DNA of 64,000 nucleotides from CAWBRT01 sp050015355 (lineage in GTDB: Bacteria; Acidobacteriota; Terriglobia; Terriglobales; Acidobacteriaceae), in contig JBEKBO010000010.1 in the NCBI GenBank assembly GCA_050015355.1, positions 1-64,000 of the forward strand, read 5' to 3'. Within the stretch, counting starts at the first letter, position 1. Every line of letters starts with the position of its first letter. Below are positions 7,266 through 15,779 of this stretch, one piece after another. The notes below the pieces were generated by a model that saw only the letters and a list, made by a program, of their open reading frames with translations, did not search any database and was not told where the DNA came from. Made by a program: the position numbers and the translations under genes.

Positions 7266-9680
7266 TCACCGCATCGGCTCGTCTACTTCCGAGAGCCAGT
7301 CAGGACGCTTCAGCACTTCGCGCGGTTTGGGGCCATCGGGGGCGCCGACCAGGCCATCTTCTTCCATCAGGTCGATGAGGTGTGCGGCGCGTCCGTAGCC
7401 TATGCGCAGACGCCGTTGCAGCAGGGAAGTGGATGCCTTGCCGGCCTCCAGCACAACCCGCACGGCATCCTGGTAAAGCTCGTCTTCGCCGTCGGTGTGC
7501 AAATCGTCGGAGGAGTCGAGGAACGATCCGTTGCCGTTGTTCTTTTCTTCCGGCGGGGCTTCCAGGAACTGCTCTTCGTACTGGGCCGTGGACTGCGCCT
7601 TCCAGAACTCGACGACGGCGGCAATTTCTGGTTCGGTGACGAACGGAGCGTGCACGCGCTGCACGCGCGAGGAACCGGAGGGCAGGTAGAGCAAGTCGCC
7701 TTTGCCCAGCAGTTGCTCGGCTCCGTTGGCATCGAGAATCGTGCGCGAATCCACCTTGGTCGCCACGCGGAACGAGATGCGGGCGGGGAAGTTCGCCTTG
7801 ATGAGTCCGGTGATCACATCCACAGAGGGCCGCTGCGTGGCCAGTATCAGGTGGATGCCGACGGCGCGCGCCATCTGCGCCAGCCGCGTGATGGACTCCT
7901 CGACGTTGGCGCCGTCGATCATCATCAGGTCGGCCAGCTCGTCGATGATGATGAGGATGTAGGGGATCGGTTTCTCTTCGCTTCCGTCGTCGAAGAGGCT
8001 CGGCGTGGAGCCTTCCTCGAACAGCCGATTGTATTGGTCGATGTTGCGCACGCTCTTGGCGGCCAGCAGCTTCAGGCGCCGCTCCATTTCGCGCACGGCA
8101 TTGCGCAAGGCATTGGAGGCCAGCTTGGGTTCGGTGATGATCGGAGTGTAGAGATGAGGGACGCCCTCGTAATTGCCCAGCTCCAGCCGCTTGGGATCGA
8201 CCAGGATGAGCCGCACCTGGTCGGGAGTGGACTTGTAGAGGACGGACATGATGAAGGCGTTGATCGCCACCGATTTGCCCGAACCGGTCGAGCCCGCGAT
8301 GAGCAGATGCGGCATGGTATTCAGCTCGGCGGTGACGATGCGGCCATTGATGTCCTTGCCCAGCGATAGGGTCGTCCGCGACTTGGAGCCGGAGAACTCG
8401 TGCGATTCGATGACTTCGCGCAGCCAGATCGTTTCGCGATTGGCGTTGGGCACCTGCACGCCGACCGTCGATTTGCCGGCCATGCGCTCGATCAGCACGC
8501 TTTCGGCCTTGAGGGCCAGCGAAAGGTCTTCGTTCAGGCTGGTGATGCGCGAGAGCTTGATGCCCGCCTCGGGCCTGAACTCGAAGGTCGTAACCACCGG
8601 GCCGGGATTGATCTGCGTCACCGTTCCGCGCACGTCGAACTCGGCGCACTTGCCGGTGAGCACCTGCGCCAGCCGCTGCAGCTCGGCTTCATCGAATTCG
8701 CTGCGTTCGTCCGGACGGTGCAAAAGCGTTGTGGAGGGCAGCTTGTAGCCGCCCTGCATGCGGGGCAGAGTCGTCTTCGCTTTTCTCTGCGAGTCGGCGC
8801 GCGCGGTGACCTCGGGCGCGGCCTGTCCGGCGGCGTCTGACACGCCTTCGTCGAAGGTGCGCTCAATTCCAGTCATGGGGCGCGGCTGGCTGGTAAGCGG
8901 CTCGCGTTCGGCAGGCAGAGACGCGTCCTCCTCTGCCATGCGAGCGAGTCCGGTTTCGGCTACCGGTCTTCGATCTGGAGCCGGAGCCGGGATGAACTGC
9001 GCTTCGACGACGATGGCCTTCGCTCTTCTGCGCTTCTCCATGTCTCTTTGCGCCTTGGCTTTCGCCCGCGCTATCCGCCAATCGCGATAGCGGTCAGCGA
9101 TCGCGTGCAAAAAAGAGAACCGGGTTTGAAACCACAGTTGCAGAGCCCCAAAGGAAAATCTGGTTGCCAGATAGAGGCCGACGGCAATCAGCGCGAGGCA
9201 GACAATGTAGGCGCCGCTGCGATTCAGGTAGCGGACCATGGCGTCGGCCAGAATGCGCCCCGAAAGGCCTTCCACGGGAATGACACGCAGCCAGTGCCAG
9301 CGCCATGGCAAAAGTCCGAAGAGCGCCGAGGCGAAAAGGAACAGCGACGCCGCTCCAATTGCCTTGGCCGCTGCCGCGTCGATCTGCAGCGAGCGGAACC
9401 AGCGCCATCCCAGCAAGGCCAGGAATACGGGGAAAAGGAAAACCGCGACGCCGCCCGTCTGTAAGAGCAGGTCGCTGACCATGGCGCCGACAACGCCTAC
9501 CCAGTTATGCGCCGGATGGCGGGCCGAAACCGCAGCCGCCGTGTTCAGCGAGGGGTCAAGCGGTGAATAGGAAGCCAGGGCGAGGAGAAGAAGGCACGCG
9601 GAGACAAAATAAAGGAATCCAACCAGCTCATTGAGACGCTTGTTGGAGGTCGGGGTGCAAAGCCGAAAAAAAATTCTCAT
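7266..9680 (-). CDS. ftsK: DNA translocase FtsK/SpoIIIE
   Basis: 804 residues from MRIFFRL. The frame extends 12 codons further, but those codons are read from a dispersed hairpin, so I prefer the ATG at 9680. Four to five N-terminal membrane helices (about residues 20-180) anchor it at the septum, followed by a charged linker. The motor has Walker A GSTGSGKS near residue 461, Walker B LIIIDELADLMM, and the ATQRPSVDVITG segment. The last 65 residues (YQDAVRVVLEAGKASTSLLQ...) form the winged-helix gamma domain that reads KOPS sites. It pumps chromosome termini through the closing septum and activates XerCD at dif. Length is normal. Gene order around it is not conserved enough to imply an operon. 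Confidence 0.95.
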   Translation of the reverse strand: MRIFFRLCTPTSNKRLNELVGFLYFVSACLLLLALASYSPLDPSLNTAAAVSARHPAHNWVGVVGAMVSDLLLQTGGVAVFLFPVFLALLGWRWFRSLQIDAAAAKAIGAASLFLFASALFGLLPWRWHWLRVIPVEGLSGRILADAMVRYLNRSGAYIVCLALIAVGLYLATRFSFGALQLWFQTRFSFLHAIADRYRDWRIARAKAKAQRDMEKRRRAKAIVVEAQFIPAPAPDRRPVAETGLARMAEEDASLPAEREPLTSQPRPMTGIERTFDEGVSDAAGQAAPEVTARADSQRKAKTTLPRMQGGYKLPSTTLLHRPDERSEFDEAELQRLAQVLTGKCAEFDVRGTVTQINPGPVVTTFEFRPEAGIKLSRITSLNEDLSLALKAESVLIERMAGKSTVGVQVPNANRETIWLREVIESHEFSGSKSRTTLSLGKDINGRIVTAELNTMPHLLIAGSTGSGKSVAINAFIMSVLYKSTPDQVRLILVDPKRLELGNYEGVPHLYTPIITEPKLASNALRNAVREMERRLKLLAAKSVRNIDQYNRLFEEGSTPSLFDDGSEEKPIPYILIIIDELADLMMIDGANVEESITRLAQMARAVGIHLILATQRPSVDVITGLIKANFPARISFRVATKVDSRTILDANGAEQLLGKGDLLYLPSGSSRVQRVHAPFVTEPEIAAVVEFWKAQSTAQYEEQFLEAPPEEKNNGNGSFLDSSDDLHTDGEDELYQDAVRVVLEAGKASTSLLQRRLRIGYGRAAHLIDLMEEDGLVGAPDGPKPREVLKRPDWLSEVDEPMR

Positions 9681-9698
9681 AGGCGTATGGCACGCGTT

Positions 9699-9740
9699 CC
9701 ACCCCAACACCCGCAACTACGGCGCCTGTTGAGGACCCGG
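9699..9740 (+). repeat. Dispersed hairpin element just upstream of ftsK
   Basis: CCACCCCA flank, arms AACACCCGC and GCGCCTGTT (two mismatches), loop AACTACG, right flank GAGGACCCGG. It lies 18 bases before the ftsK ATG, so it falls in the ftsK leader. Confidence 0.75.
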
Positions 9741-10015
9741 ACACACCTTCACTTCAAAGGCTGTTGTTGCCATTGATGGTGACTCGCCGTGCCCGCTATA
9801 CGCCAGAGCTAGAAAAGCTATTTGCTGCGAACCGCATCGCCATTGCAGGCTGCGCGTTGGCCTCAAATGAGCCTTCAGGGTTTTTATTATGCCAAAAAAC
9901 TTGCCGGGAGGGCAGACGAAAAAAGGTCAGAGGTACAGGGGCGAATCCAGCACGATACCCCGGCCCAAGGTTCCGAGCGGAGAATCTTTACATTTCTTTC
10001 GTCTTGTGTCGCGGA
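9741..10015. other. Gene-free stretch between ftsK and the next gene
   Basis: Together with the flanking hairpins this gap runs from 9681 to 10114. Short frames here cross the hairpin copies and have no domain content. An isolated ACCCCGGCCC near 9956 resembles the right flank of the hairpin family without its stem. I see nothing else. Confidence 0.5.
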
Positions 10016-10045
10016 CCCACATCTGCTAATTGCGGCAGATGTGGG
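10016..10045 (+). repeat. Dispersed hairpin element, perfect 11-base stem
   Basis: CCCACATCTGC/GCAGATGTGGG around loop TAATTGCG, followed by GCACC. The stem differs completely from most other copies yet pairs perfectly, and the loop keeps the AAnnrCG pattern. It lies 70 bases past the stop of the 10115 gene. Confidence 0.8.
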
Positions 10046-10114
10046 GCACCTAGCGAGGCGCCGCGATTGTGTTGATACGCCGGGCGGCCTAGCTACATCT
10101 TCCGCGGGTCTGCT

Positions 10115-10972
10115 CTAAGGCTTCTGCGATTGGCCCTGCTGTGCCTTGTCGGGAGCTTTCGGGCCTGCCGACGGCAGCTCCTGGCCTTCGTAGGTGATTC
10201 GCGTTTTTGAGCCGAAGCGCTTGTAGTTGGTGTACTTGACGGTCTGCCGGACGTGAATGTCTCCGCTAGAGAAGTGCAGAGTATCATCCGCGCGCGTAAA
10301 GGTCGGGAACCAATAGCGCCCGTCGACCTGCTCGCGCCAGGTGGTGAATTTCGGGAACAGGTTTTCCTGTCCTTTCTTTTTCACCACGTCGGGAACGTTC
10401 TTGCCGCGGGTCTTCACGATCTGGAAATCCTGGTCGTCGACCCAGATGCGCCCCTCGAAGTAGCGCTGATTGTGCTCCATCTGCTTGGGGTGGATATCGA
10501 AGACGTAGGTGTTCAGCTCGTCTTCCTTCTGCTGGCCAAGATACTTGATGTCGTATTGCGGGATTTCGTCGCTGGTGAGGACGAAAGGCATGCGCTTTTC
10601 GATGTCTTCGAAGTCCTCGCGGGTCATGCTGATGCGTTGCAGCGTGCTCTGCGGAGCGAAGACCACGTTCTCGATGCGGCGCCCGCGATCGTCGAAAAGA
10701 ACGTCAACCACCGACTGGTATTCGCCATCGATCATGCTGCCGTCCAGAGTTTGGACCTTTACGCTTTGCCGCCACGTGTACTGTTCACGCGCTTCCTTGA
10801 ACTCTTTCTCCTTGCTGGCAAATTTGCGAACGATGTCATCGACGGTAATCTGCTTCGGTTGGTCGGCAAGGAGCGGCCCTTCGCCGCGATCGTCGGCTAC
10901 GGCGGCAATCGAGAGTACGGCAAGTACACCGATGAAGGGGAGTATTGCTGCGATCCGACGTTTCCAGTTCAT
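10115..10972 (-). CDS. Exported acidobacterial protein with a LolA/LolB-like domain
   Basis: 285 residues from MNWKRRIAAI. A longer frame to 11044 exists, but this ATG begins a clean signal peptide (residues 1-27). The mature part looks like the lipoprotein-sorting-like fold common in Acidobacteria: alternating strands, with FEGRIWVDDQDFQIVKTRGK and TTWREQVDGRYWFPTFTRAD. It shares these segments with the N-terminal half of the M48 protease at 799-2478. The role is unknown; binding of a lipid or lipoprotein in the periplasm is a guess from the fold. The C-terminus is a Gln/Lys/Pro tail. Confidence 0.75.
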   Translation of the reverse strand: MNWKRRIAAILPFIGVLAVLSIAAVADDRGEGPLLADQPKQITVDDIVRKFASKEKEFKEAREQYTWRQSVKVQTLDGSMIDGEYQSVVDVLFDDRGRRIENVVFAPQSTLQRISMTREDFEDIEKRMPFVLTSDEIPQYDIKYLGQQKEDELNTYVFDIHPKQMEHNQRYFEGRIWVDDQDFQIVKTRGKNVPDVVKKKGQENLFPKFTTWREQVDGRYWFPTFTRADDTLHFSSGDIHVRQTVKYTNYKRFGSKTRITYEGQELPSAGPKAPDKAQQGQSQKP

Positions 10973-11093
10973 AGCACGCCCATATTTGGATGCATTCCAC
11001 AGCTCGAAGGTGCGGTCCTTGGCCTGCTGGGGATCACCGGGCATCCACCCGCTATGTTACCTCTGACAGGCTGCGTCGTGCCCGCGGCTTATG

Positions 11094-12086
11094 CTAAGGG
11101 TGCGCAACCAGATCGGTCCTGGACGCAGTCTGCATCGTCGCTGAAGCGGGTTCGGCCTTTGCCTCGTTTTGCAGCAAACGCTCCGCCGCGGACAAGTGCG
11201 CACCGGCCAGCAGCAGCATCCCCACCCAGAAAGCCCAGAAGATGAGCGATACCGAGACATAGAAAGGCCCGTAGACATCCTGGAAGTTGAACAGCGGCAG
11301 CAGCGCGGTGTAGGCGTACTTTGAAACCTCGAACAGCACGCCAATGACAATGGCTGCCGGCAGCACCGAGCGCGCCGGCACTTTGCCGTTCGGCAGAACC
11401 CAATAGATCAGGAAAAACATGGAGATAACGGCGGCGAACCCCGCCAGCTTCAGCATCGGCCAGTCGAAGAGAAACGTCGTGGCCTTGAGGATAAAGGGAT
11501 GGTTCCCCACCAGCGCCGACATCGCCTCGTCGCTCTTTGCCTTGGCCGCCGCCGAGATCAGAAAAAGCGTTCCGCAGCCGAACGCCAGCCCGAGGGCAAC
11601 CAACTGGTTGCCAAGATAAGAGCGGTTCTTGCGGATGCCCCACACCTTGTTCAGCGCCACTTCCAGCGGCTCGAACACTCCGGTCGAGCTGATGAGCAGC
11701 ATGATGAGAGAAAAGATCTGGATGCGGTGGTGAGACGCCAACCGCTGCATGCTCCCGACGATGAAGTCCTGATTGCTGGGTAGAAAGTCCTTGGCCAGCT
11801 TAACCACGGCGGCGTAGAGAGCCGGGTAGTGCAGGAGTTTGCTAGTGATGGTCAGGAACAGCACTATGGCCGGAAAAAACGACAGTATAGAGTTGGCTGC
11901 GACGGAGAAGGCATAGGTATGCACTTCCGTGGTTGCCAGATACTTTATGGTTGGTATCGCCTGTGTTTTCAATGCCTTGAACATTGCCGGACGGCGCCTT
12001 ACCTGGGCCGGAGCGCCACCAGGCGAGTCGGCTACGGCCTCGGCCGTCGTCGCCGTCTCGAACGCGATGGAGGAATTCTCAGGCAT
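11094..12086 (-). CDS. YihY/BrkB-type inner-membrane protein
   Basis: About 330 residues from MPENSSIAFE. Starts at 12101 and 12179 are also open and I cannot decide between them. After a 60-residue cytoplasmic lead come about six membrane helices. Family segments include AANSILSFFPAIVLFLTI near the first helix, a central FEPLEVALNKVWGI, and the last helix LIFWAFWVGMLLLAGAHL. The family was once called RNase BN, but that activity belongs to another gene; members are of unknown function, sometimes linked to transport. It diverges from the cold-shock gene at 12522. Confidence 0.82.
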   Translation of the reverse strand: MPENSSIAFETATTAEAVADSPGGAPAQVRRRPAMFKALKTQAIPTIKYLATTEVHTYAFSVAANSILSFFPAIVLFLTITSKLLHYPALYAAVVKLAKDFLPSNQDFIVGSMQRLASHHRIQIFSLIMLLISSTGVFEPLEVALNKVWGIRKNRSYLGNQLVALGLAFGCGTLFLISAAAKAKSDEAMSALVGNHPFILKATTFLFDWPMLKLAGFAAVISMFFLIYWVLPNGKVPARSVLPAAIVIGVLFEVSKYAYTALLPLFNFQDVYGPFYVSVSLIFWAFWVGMLLLAGAHLSAAERLLQNEAKAEPASATMQTASRTDLVAHP

Positions 12087-12342
12087 TTGCGATATTCCCA
12101 TCGTAGCAGAGTACCCGGCCCTCCAGAAGCACTGGGGTGCCCGAAAGCCGACCGCTGGACATGTAAACGAAAGTGCCATTCTCGGATTTCAGCTCCCGAT
12201 TTGAAACATTGACGACTTACTCAACGGAAAAAGTTTGCTAAAATCCTGAGTTCCTGCCATGATGCGTAGCTCGGTAGATGCGAGCTTTGCATAGGACGTA
12301 GGTTGATGTTTCCCGGAAGTGATTTGAAGCAAAAGAGATGGG

Positions 12343-12389
12343 CTCCGGAGTTTACCGCCAGCGACGCGGCCTGGCGGCGAACTCGGGAG
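12343..12389 (+). promoter_or_regulatory. Strong two-part stem-loop in the leader of the cold-shock gene
   Basis: Outer arms CTCCGGAGTT and AACTCGGGAG (one mismatch) enclose inner arms CCGCCAG and CTGGCGG with a nine-base loop. It lies about 130-180 bases upstream of the csp start, in a gap of about 435 bases. Long structured leaders that change fold in the cold are known for cspA-type genes, so a regulatory leader is an attractive reading. I cannot see the transcription start. Confidence 0.45.
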
Positions 12390-12394
12390 TCCAT

Positions 12395-12422
12395 ATTCTT
12401 TTGTGAAAATTCTTTTGTGAAA
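12395..12422. repeat. Perfect tandem duplication of a 14-base unit
   Basis: ATTCTTTTGTGAAA occurs twice without a gap, at 12395-12408 and 12409-12422, directly after the stem-loop and upstream of the cold-shock gene. It may be recent slippage or a pair of binding sites. Confidence 0.7.
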
Positions 12423-12521
12423 AGCGCTCGAAGAAGCGCCAACTTGCACCATTCGTAACGGTGATGGGCCGTAGTCCGTTGCCGTATGGAGTAACTGTCA
12501 ACGGTTGGAAAGGAGTTTTCC

Positions 12522-12725
12522 GTGAGAGAGAAGGGTACTGTTAAGTGGTTCAACGGCGCGAAAGGTTATGGATTCATCCAGCGTAGCACTGGCGAAGACG
12601 TTTTCGTGCACTATTCAGTCATACAGGAGACCGGCTATCGCACACTGAACGAAGGCGAAACGGTCGAATTTGAGTGTGTGAAAGGCCCCAAGGGACTCCA
12701 GGCGCAGAACGTCAGCAAAGGCTAA
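12522..12725 (+). CDS. Cold-shock protein, CspA family
   Basis: 67 residues from a GTG at 12522, with a strong ribosome site (AAGGAG at 12510-12515). A single OB-fold cold-shock domain has RNP1 KGYGFI and RNP2 VFVHYS, so it should bind single-stranded RNA or DNA as an RNA chaperone. It is one of three csp genes in this window (also at 24677 and 29375). The upstream gap holds a structured element and a tandem repeat, and a terminator follows. Confidence 0.95.
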   Translation: MREKGTVKWFNGAKGYGFIQRSTGEDVFVHYSVIQETGYRTLNEGETVEFECVKGPKGLQAQNVSKG

Positions 12726-12743
12726 CAGCGCCGACTTGATTCC

Positions 12744-12774
12744 AAGCCCTCCTCGCCAAGGGGAGGGCTTATTT
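12744..12774 (+). terminator. Intrinsic terminator of the cold-shock gene
   Basis: Stem AAGCCCTCC/GGAGGGCTT at 12744-12752 and 12762-12770, followed by ATTTG. It lies 19 bases past the csp stop. The T-tract is short, so efficiency is uncertain. Confidence 0.7.
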
Positions 12775-12815
12775 GCGCCTGCGGGTTTCGCCTATTGCGG
12801 TTTAGGCCGTCGGTC

Positions 12816-13160
12816 CTATCGTACCGCCTGCATGCAGAAGTAGAGCAATTCCTTCCGCGTCTGCGCGGAAACCCCGAGAAACTCGAAGCCGCAGCGGAAG
12901 CCGCTCCGATATTTCACTTCGGCTTGCAGCGTGCGCTCGTCTTCATCGCCGGGCAGTTTGAAGATCAGCATGGCGACGGTGCCCTTGGGCATCTCGCGCG
13001 TCATGGTTGCGCCGATGCCGCCTTCGGAAAGCTGGGCCGAACGGCCATGGACTACCGTCTCTCGCTCGTTTTCGATGATGACGGCCTTGACTCGAACATC
13101 GAGTGGCACGCGCAACGAGCGCCGGCCTTTGGTCGAGGAAGATGAATTATTGGCTATCAC
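12816..13160 (-). CDS. PilZ domain protein
   Basis: 114 residues made up of one PilZ domain. The c-di-GMP signature is present: RRSLRVPLDV (the RxxxR arm, near residues 13-18) and SEGGIGA (the D/NxSxxG arm with Ser for Asp/Asn, near 45-51). A single-domain PilZ protein would act as a c-di-GMP receptor that binds a partner. No cyclase, phosphodiesterase or motility gene is adjacent. A second single-domain PilZ gene lies at 60526. Confidence 0.85.
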   Translation of the reverse strand: MIANNSSSSTKGRRSLRVPLDVRVKAVIIENERETVVHGRSAQLSEGGIGATMTREMPKGTVAMLIFKLPGDEDERTLQAEVKYRSGFRCGFEFLGVSAQTRKELLYFCMQAVR

Positions 13161-13219
13161 GGACCCTTTGAGTGCTATCTAGTTGTTGCCCAGATGCTGG
13201 GCGTATTACTGGCCAAGTT

Positions 13220-14344
13220 TCATTTAGCAGACTTTTCGGCCGAACGCAAGATATCGAGTGACCAGCGAGCGTGTTCGCTCAATATCGGGTTCTCGGAACG
13301 CGCAAAGACCTCTAATGCGGGAATGAAGGAGAGGTCGCCGCTGTTTCCCATGGCGACGATTATGTTTCGCATCAGGCCCTGGTACTTGGCGCGATTTACC
13401 GGCGAGCGCCGGAAAGCGGAGCGAAATTCCTCCTCGCTCATGCCTGCCAAGCGGCGCAGCTCCGGGTTCACGAAATGTTTGCGCGGAGCCAGTTCCGCCA
13501 TCGTCGCCGCGGCTGGTGGGTCGTCGCTGGAGCGGAGTGTGCGCCGGTTCCAGGGACATACGTTCTGGCAGATGTCGCAACCGAAAATATTGCGGCCGAT
13601 TCCGGCGCGCAGGCCGGTGGGAATACTGCCGCGTTTCTCGATGGTGAGGTAAGCGATGCAACGGGAGGCGTCCATCTGGTAAGGGAGGGGCAGCGCGCCC
13701 GTTGGACAGGCGTCAAGGCAACGGGTGCAACTGCCGCAGCGGTCCGGCGCGGGCAGATCGGGCGGCAGCGGCAACGAGGTCAGCAGAACACCAAGAAAAA
13801 TCCACGACCCGAGCTGCTGATTGATCATGCAGGTGTTTTTGCCCACCCAACCGATCCCTGCATAGCGCGCCAGGACGCGCTCCACCACCGGTCCGGTATC
13901 GACGTAGCACCAGGTTCGCAACGGCTGCGGCGTGCCGGGCAATCCTTCCTGCGCGGCAAGCGCGTTTACGGACGATTCCAGGTCTCGCAGGCGCTCCAGA
14001 ACCGTGTCGTGATAGTCGGCTTCGGCCCATGCGTAACGGGAGATCCAGCCGAGCGATGGGTCGCTGCATTCGGTAGAGTAGGGGTACGGGCTGTCATAGT
14101 TGATGGCGCACACAACAACCGAGCGAGCCCAGGGCGCAACATTGGCGAGGCTCTCGCGCTTCAGTTGCTGGTCTTTGGTGCGGGCTGCCAGGTAGTTCAT
14201 CTCGCCGTGGCGGCCTTCGGCAATCCAGCGAGGAAAATACTCGAGCTCGGCAAAATGACCAGCCGGCGCAACTCCGCAGAGATCAAAGCCGGCATTGCGC
14301 GCCTGTTGGCTGATCTGCTCCTTCAATGAATTCCAGTCGGCCAT
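13220..14344 (-). CDS. queG: Epoxyqueuosine reductase QueG
   Basis: 374 residues, normal length. It reduces epoxyqueuosine to queuosine at the wobble base of GUN tRNAs using cobalamin and two 4Fe-4S clusters. The cluster cysteines are visible: CGSCTRCLDACPTGAL near residue 195, and CDICQNVCPWNR near 250. The N-terminus (AGFDLCGVAPAG) and the ARYAGIGWVGKNTCMI segment are characteristic. The start codon is preceded by AAGG. No other queuosine gene is in the window. Confidence 0.95.
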   Translation of the reverse strand: MADWNSLKEQISQQARNAGFDLCGVAPAGHFAELEYFPRWIAEGRHGEMNYLAARTKDQQLKRESLANVAPWARSVVVCAINYDSPYPYSTECSDPSLGWISRYAWAEADYHDTVLERLRDLESSVNALAAQEGLPGTPQPLRTWCYVDTGPVVERVLARYAGIGWVGKNTCMINQQLGSWIFLGVLLTSLPLPPDLPAPDRCGSCTRCLDACPTGALPLPYQMDASRCIAYLTIEKRGSIPTGLRAGIGRNIFGCDICQNVCPWNRRTLRSSDDPPAAATMAELAPRKHFVNPELRRLAGMSEEEFRSAFRRSPVNRAKYQGLMRNIIVAMGNSGDLSFIPALEVFARSENPILSEHARWSLDILRSAEKSAK

Positions 14345-14457
14345 TGCCTTGGATCACTTCGATGGGCGAATCCCGCTCTCGCCGCGGGCAGCCGCAGATC
14401 AAGGATAACGAAATAGAAGGCGTTTGCCACTACGGACGCGGAATTTGAAGCTGCTGT

Positions 14458-14736
14458 CTAGCTGATGCCGAGCTTCTTGACTTCATCGGCGTAATACTTG
14501 CGGTAGAGGATGTCCCACTCCTGAGTGCCTTCAACGATGGTTCGCTTTTGCGATTCGATCTTCTGCCGAGCGGCTTTATCGAGGCCTTCTTCCTCGTTCA
14601 GTAGGTGCTCGAGAGCGGCGCGGATTTCCAGCCGGATGGTCTGCGGGTCCTCGACGAAGATCAGTTGCTCGAATTCTCTCAGCGATTCGAAGACACTCTT
14701 GGTGAGCCGGCTTACCTTGTCGTGGCTAATTCTCAT
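14458..14736 (-). CDS. DUF507 family protein (downstream copy)
   Basis: 92 residues, all alpha-helical, spanning the DUF507 family (MRISHDKVSRLTKSVFESL, then ILYRKYYADEVKKLGI). Function is unknown. The start overlaps the stop of the other DUF507 gene by four bases (ATGA), so the two are translationally coupled. They are paralogues of equal length with the same layout, which suggests a heterodimer. Confidence 0.85.
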   Translation of the reverse strand: MRISHDKVSRLTKSVFESLREFEQLIFVEDPQTIRLEIRAALEHLLNEEEGLDKAARQKIESQKRTIVEGTQEWDILYRKYYADEVKKLGIS

Positions 14737-15011
14737 AGCACCGCCCTGTATTTGCGCACCAACTCGCCCTTCACTCTCTTGAACATTTCCTGATAGTTCG
14801 CACCGCTGCGGCGCATCTCGTCCGAGTAGGCTTCCAGAATGGCGCGAACCTCCTCGTTGATGCGATCTTCGATGCTCAGTTCTTCATAAAGGGACTTGTC
14901 GACGCGCTCGACCAGGGCATTCGTGTCCTTGGCTTCCACAAATTGGCCGCCGATCAGGCGTTTGACGATTTGACGAGCCAGATAGTTAACGTATTCTCGG
15001 GAAAGGAGCAT
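14733..15011 (-). CDS. DUF507 family protein (upstream copy)
   Basis: 92 residues. Same family as the gene it overlaps (REYVNYLARQIVKRLIGG at the start, YQEMFKRVKGELVRKYRAVL at the end). It is first in a two-gene operon. No clear Shine-Dalgarno lies before the ATG at 15011. An AT-rich run with TAAGATAAT some 35 bases upstream may be the promoter. Confidence 0.85.
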   Translation of the reverse strand: MLLSREYVNYLARQIVKRLIGGQFVEAKDTNALVERVDKSLYEELSIEDRINEEVRAILEAYSDEMRRSGANYQEMFKRVKGELVRKYRAVL

Positions 15012-15200
15012 GTCGTTAGTTAAGAGCAGGAGCTGAAAAAAATTATCTTAGCACATGGCACGTAGGTGAAGGGCTGCCACCTTGCGCGCGGCAGCCAATG
15101 CAGCATCCGCCCGCTGGCGAGCTTAACTTCCCGGCGGGGCGATTGCGGGGGAGTATGATGTTGACTTCCGGCTACGCGTCAACGCAGGCAGGGCGAGAGG

Positions 15201-15240
15201 TCCCAGCAAACGCCAACAGCAGCATTTGCCGGGGATCCCG
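15201..15240 (+). repeat. Dispersed hairpin element, diverged copy
   Basis: Flank TCCCA, arms GCAAACGC and GCATTTGC (one mismatch), loop close to CAACAGCA, flank CGGGGATCCCG. It sits in the gap between the DUF507 pair and the divergent 15313 gene. Confidence 0.65.
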
Positions 15241-15312
15241 ATTGCCGCAGTGAACCCGGCTGGCGGAGACGTGCAAAGCAGTCAGGCATCTGGTAAAACA
15301 GCAGACAGCTCT

Positions 15313-15777
15313 ATGCTCGATGATCTCAGTGCGCTGAAAGACGACATGACCGCCTTCACGGAAGGGCACGGCATGCGCCGCTTCCGTGGTTACGTTCCCG
15401 ACGAGCTGAACAGCGTCGTCTGGGACAGCGGTGAGAATCCTGAAAGCTGGAAAGATTTTGTCGAGCTTGCGAAAGCCTGCGGCGCGCCATTTCTAGTGAT
15501 GAATGACGTGACGCTGGAGCGAGCCGACATCGACTATCTCATCCGCCGCCTCGAAAGCGCCAACTACTCCAACGACGAGGACGTGGAAGAAGCGCGCTGG
15601 TTGCGCACCTACCTCGGCAAGATCGGTTATATCCAACTGGCTTTTCCGCACCAGGGCGTTATGTTCCTGTTCGAGATCTCCTGCGAGTGGCATGACCGTT
15701 ACCAGCGGCTGCTCGACCTGGCGGAAGATTTCGGCAGCATCACAATCGACGAGTCCGACTCGGACGACGAGCGCTGA
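15313..15777 (+). CDS. Conserved hypothetical acidic protein
   Basis: 154 residues from MLDDLSALKD. The frame is open upstream to 15226, but part of that is read from a hairpin element, and no clear ribosome site marks any start. It has no signal peptide or membrane helix. Notable segments are RRFRGYVPDELNSVVWD and a very acidic C-terminus (TIDESDSDDER). I think homologues exist in Acidobacteria, but I know no function. It ends three bases before recJ, so the two are probably co-transcribed. Confidence 0.65.
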   Translation: MLDDLSALKDDMTAFTEGHGMRRFRGYVPDELNSVVWDSGENPESWKDFVELAKACGAPFLVMNDVTLERADIDYLIRRLESANYSNDEDVEEARWLRTYLGKIGYIQLAFPHQGVMFLFEISCEWHDRYQRLLDLAEDFGSITIDESDSDDER

Positions 15778-15779
15778 CC

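Noticed and set aside
10016..10045. The hairpins as ordinary intrinsic terminators
   Set aside because: They lack T-runs, occur inside genes and before start codons, and carry a conserved loop.
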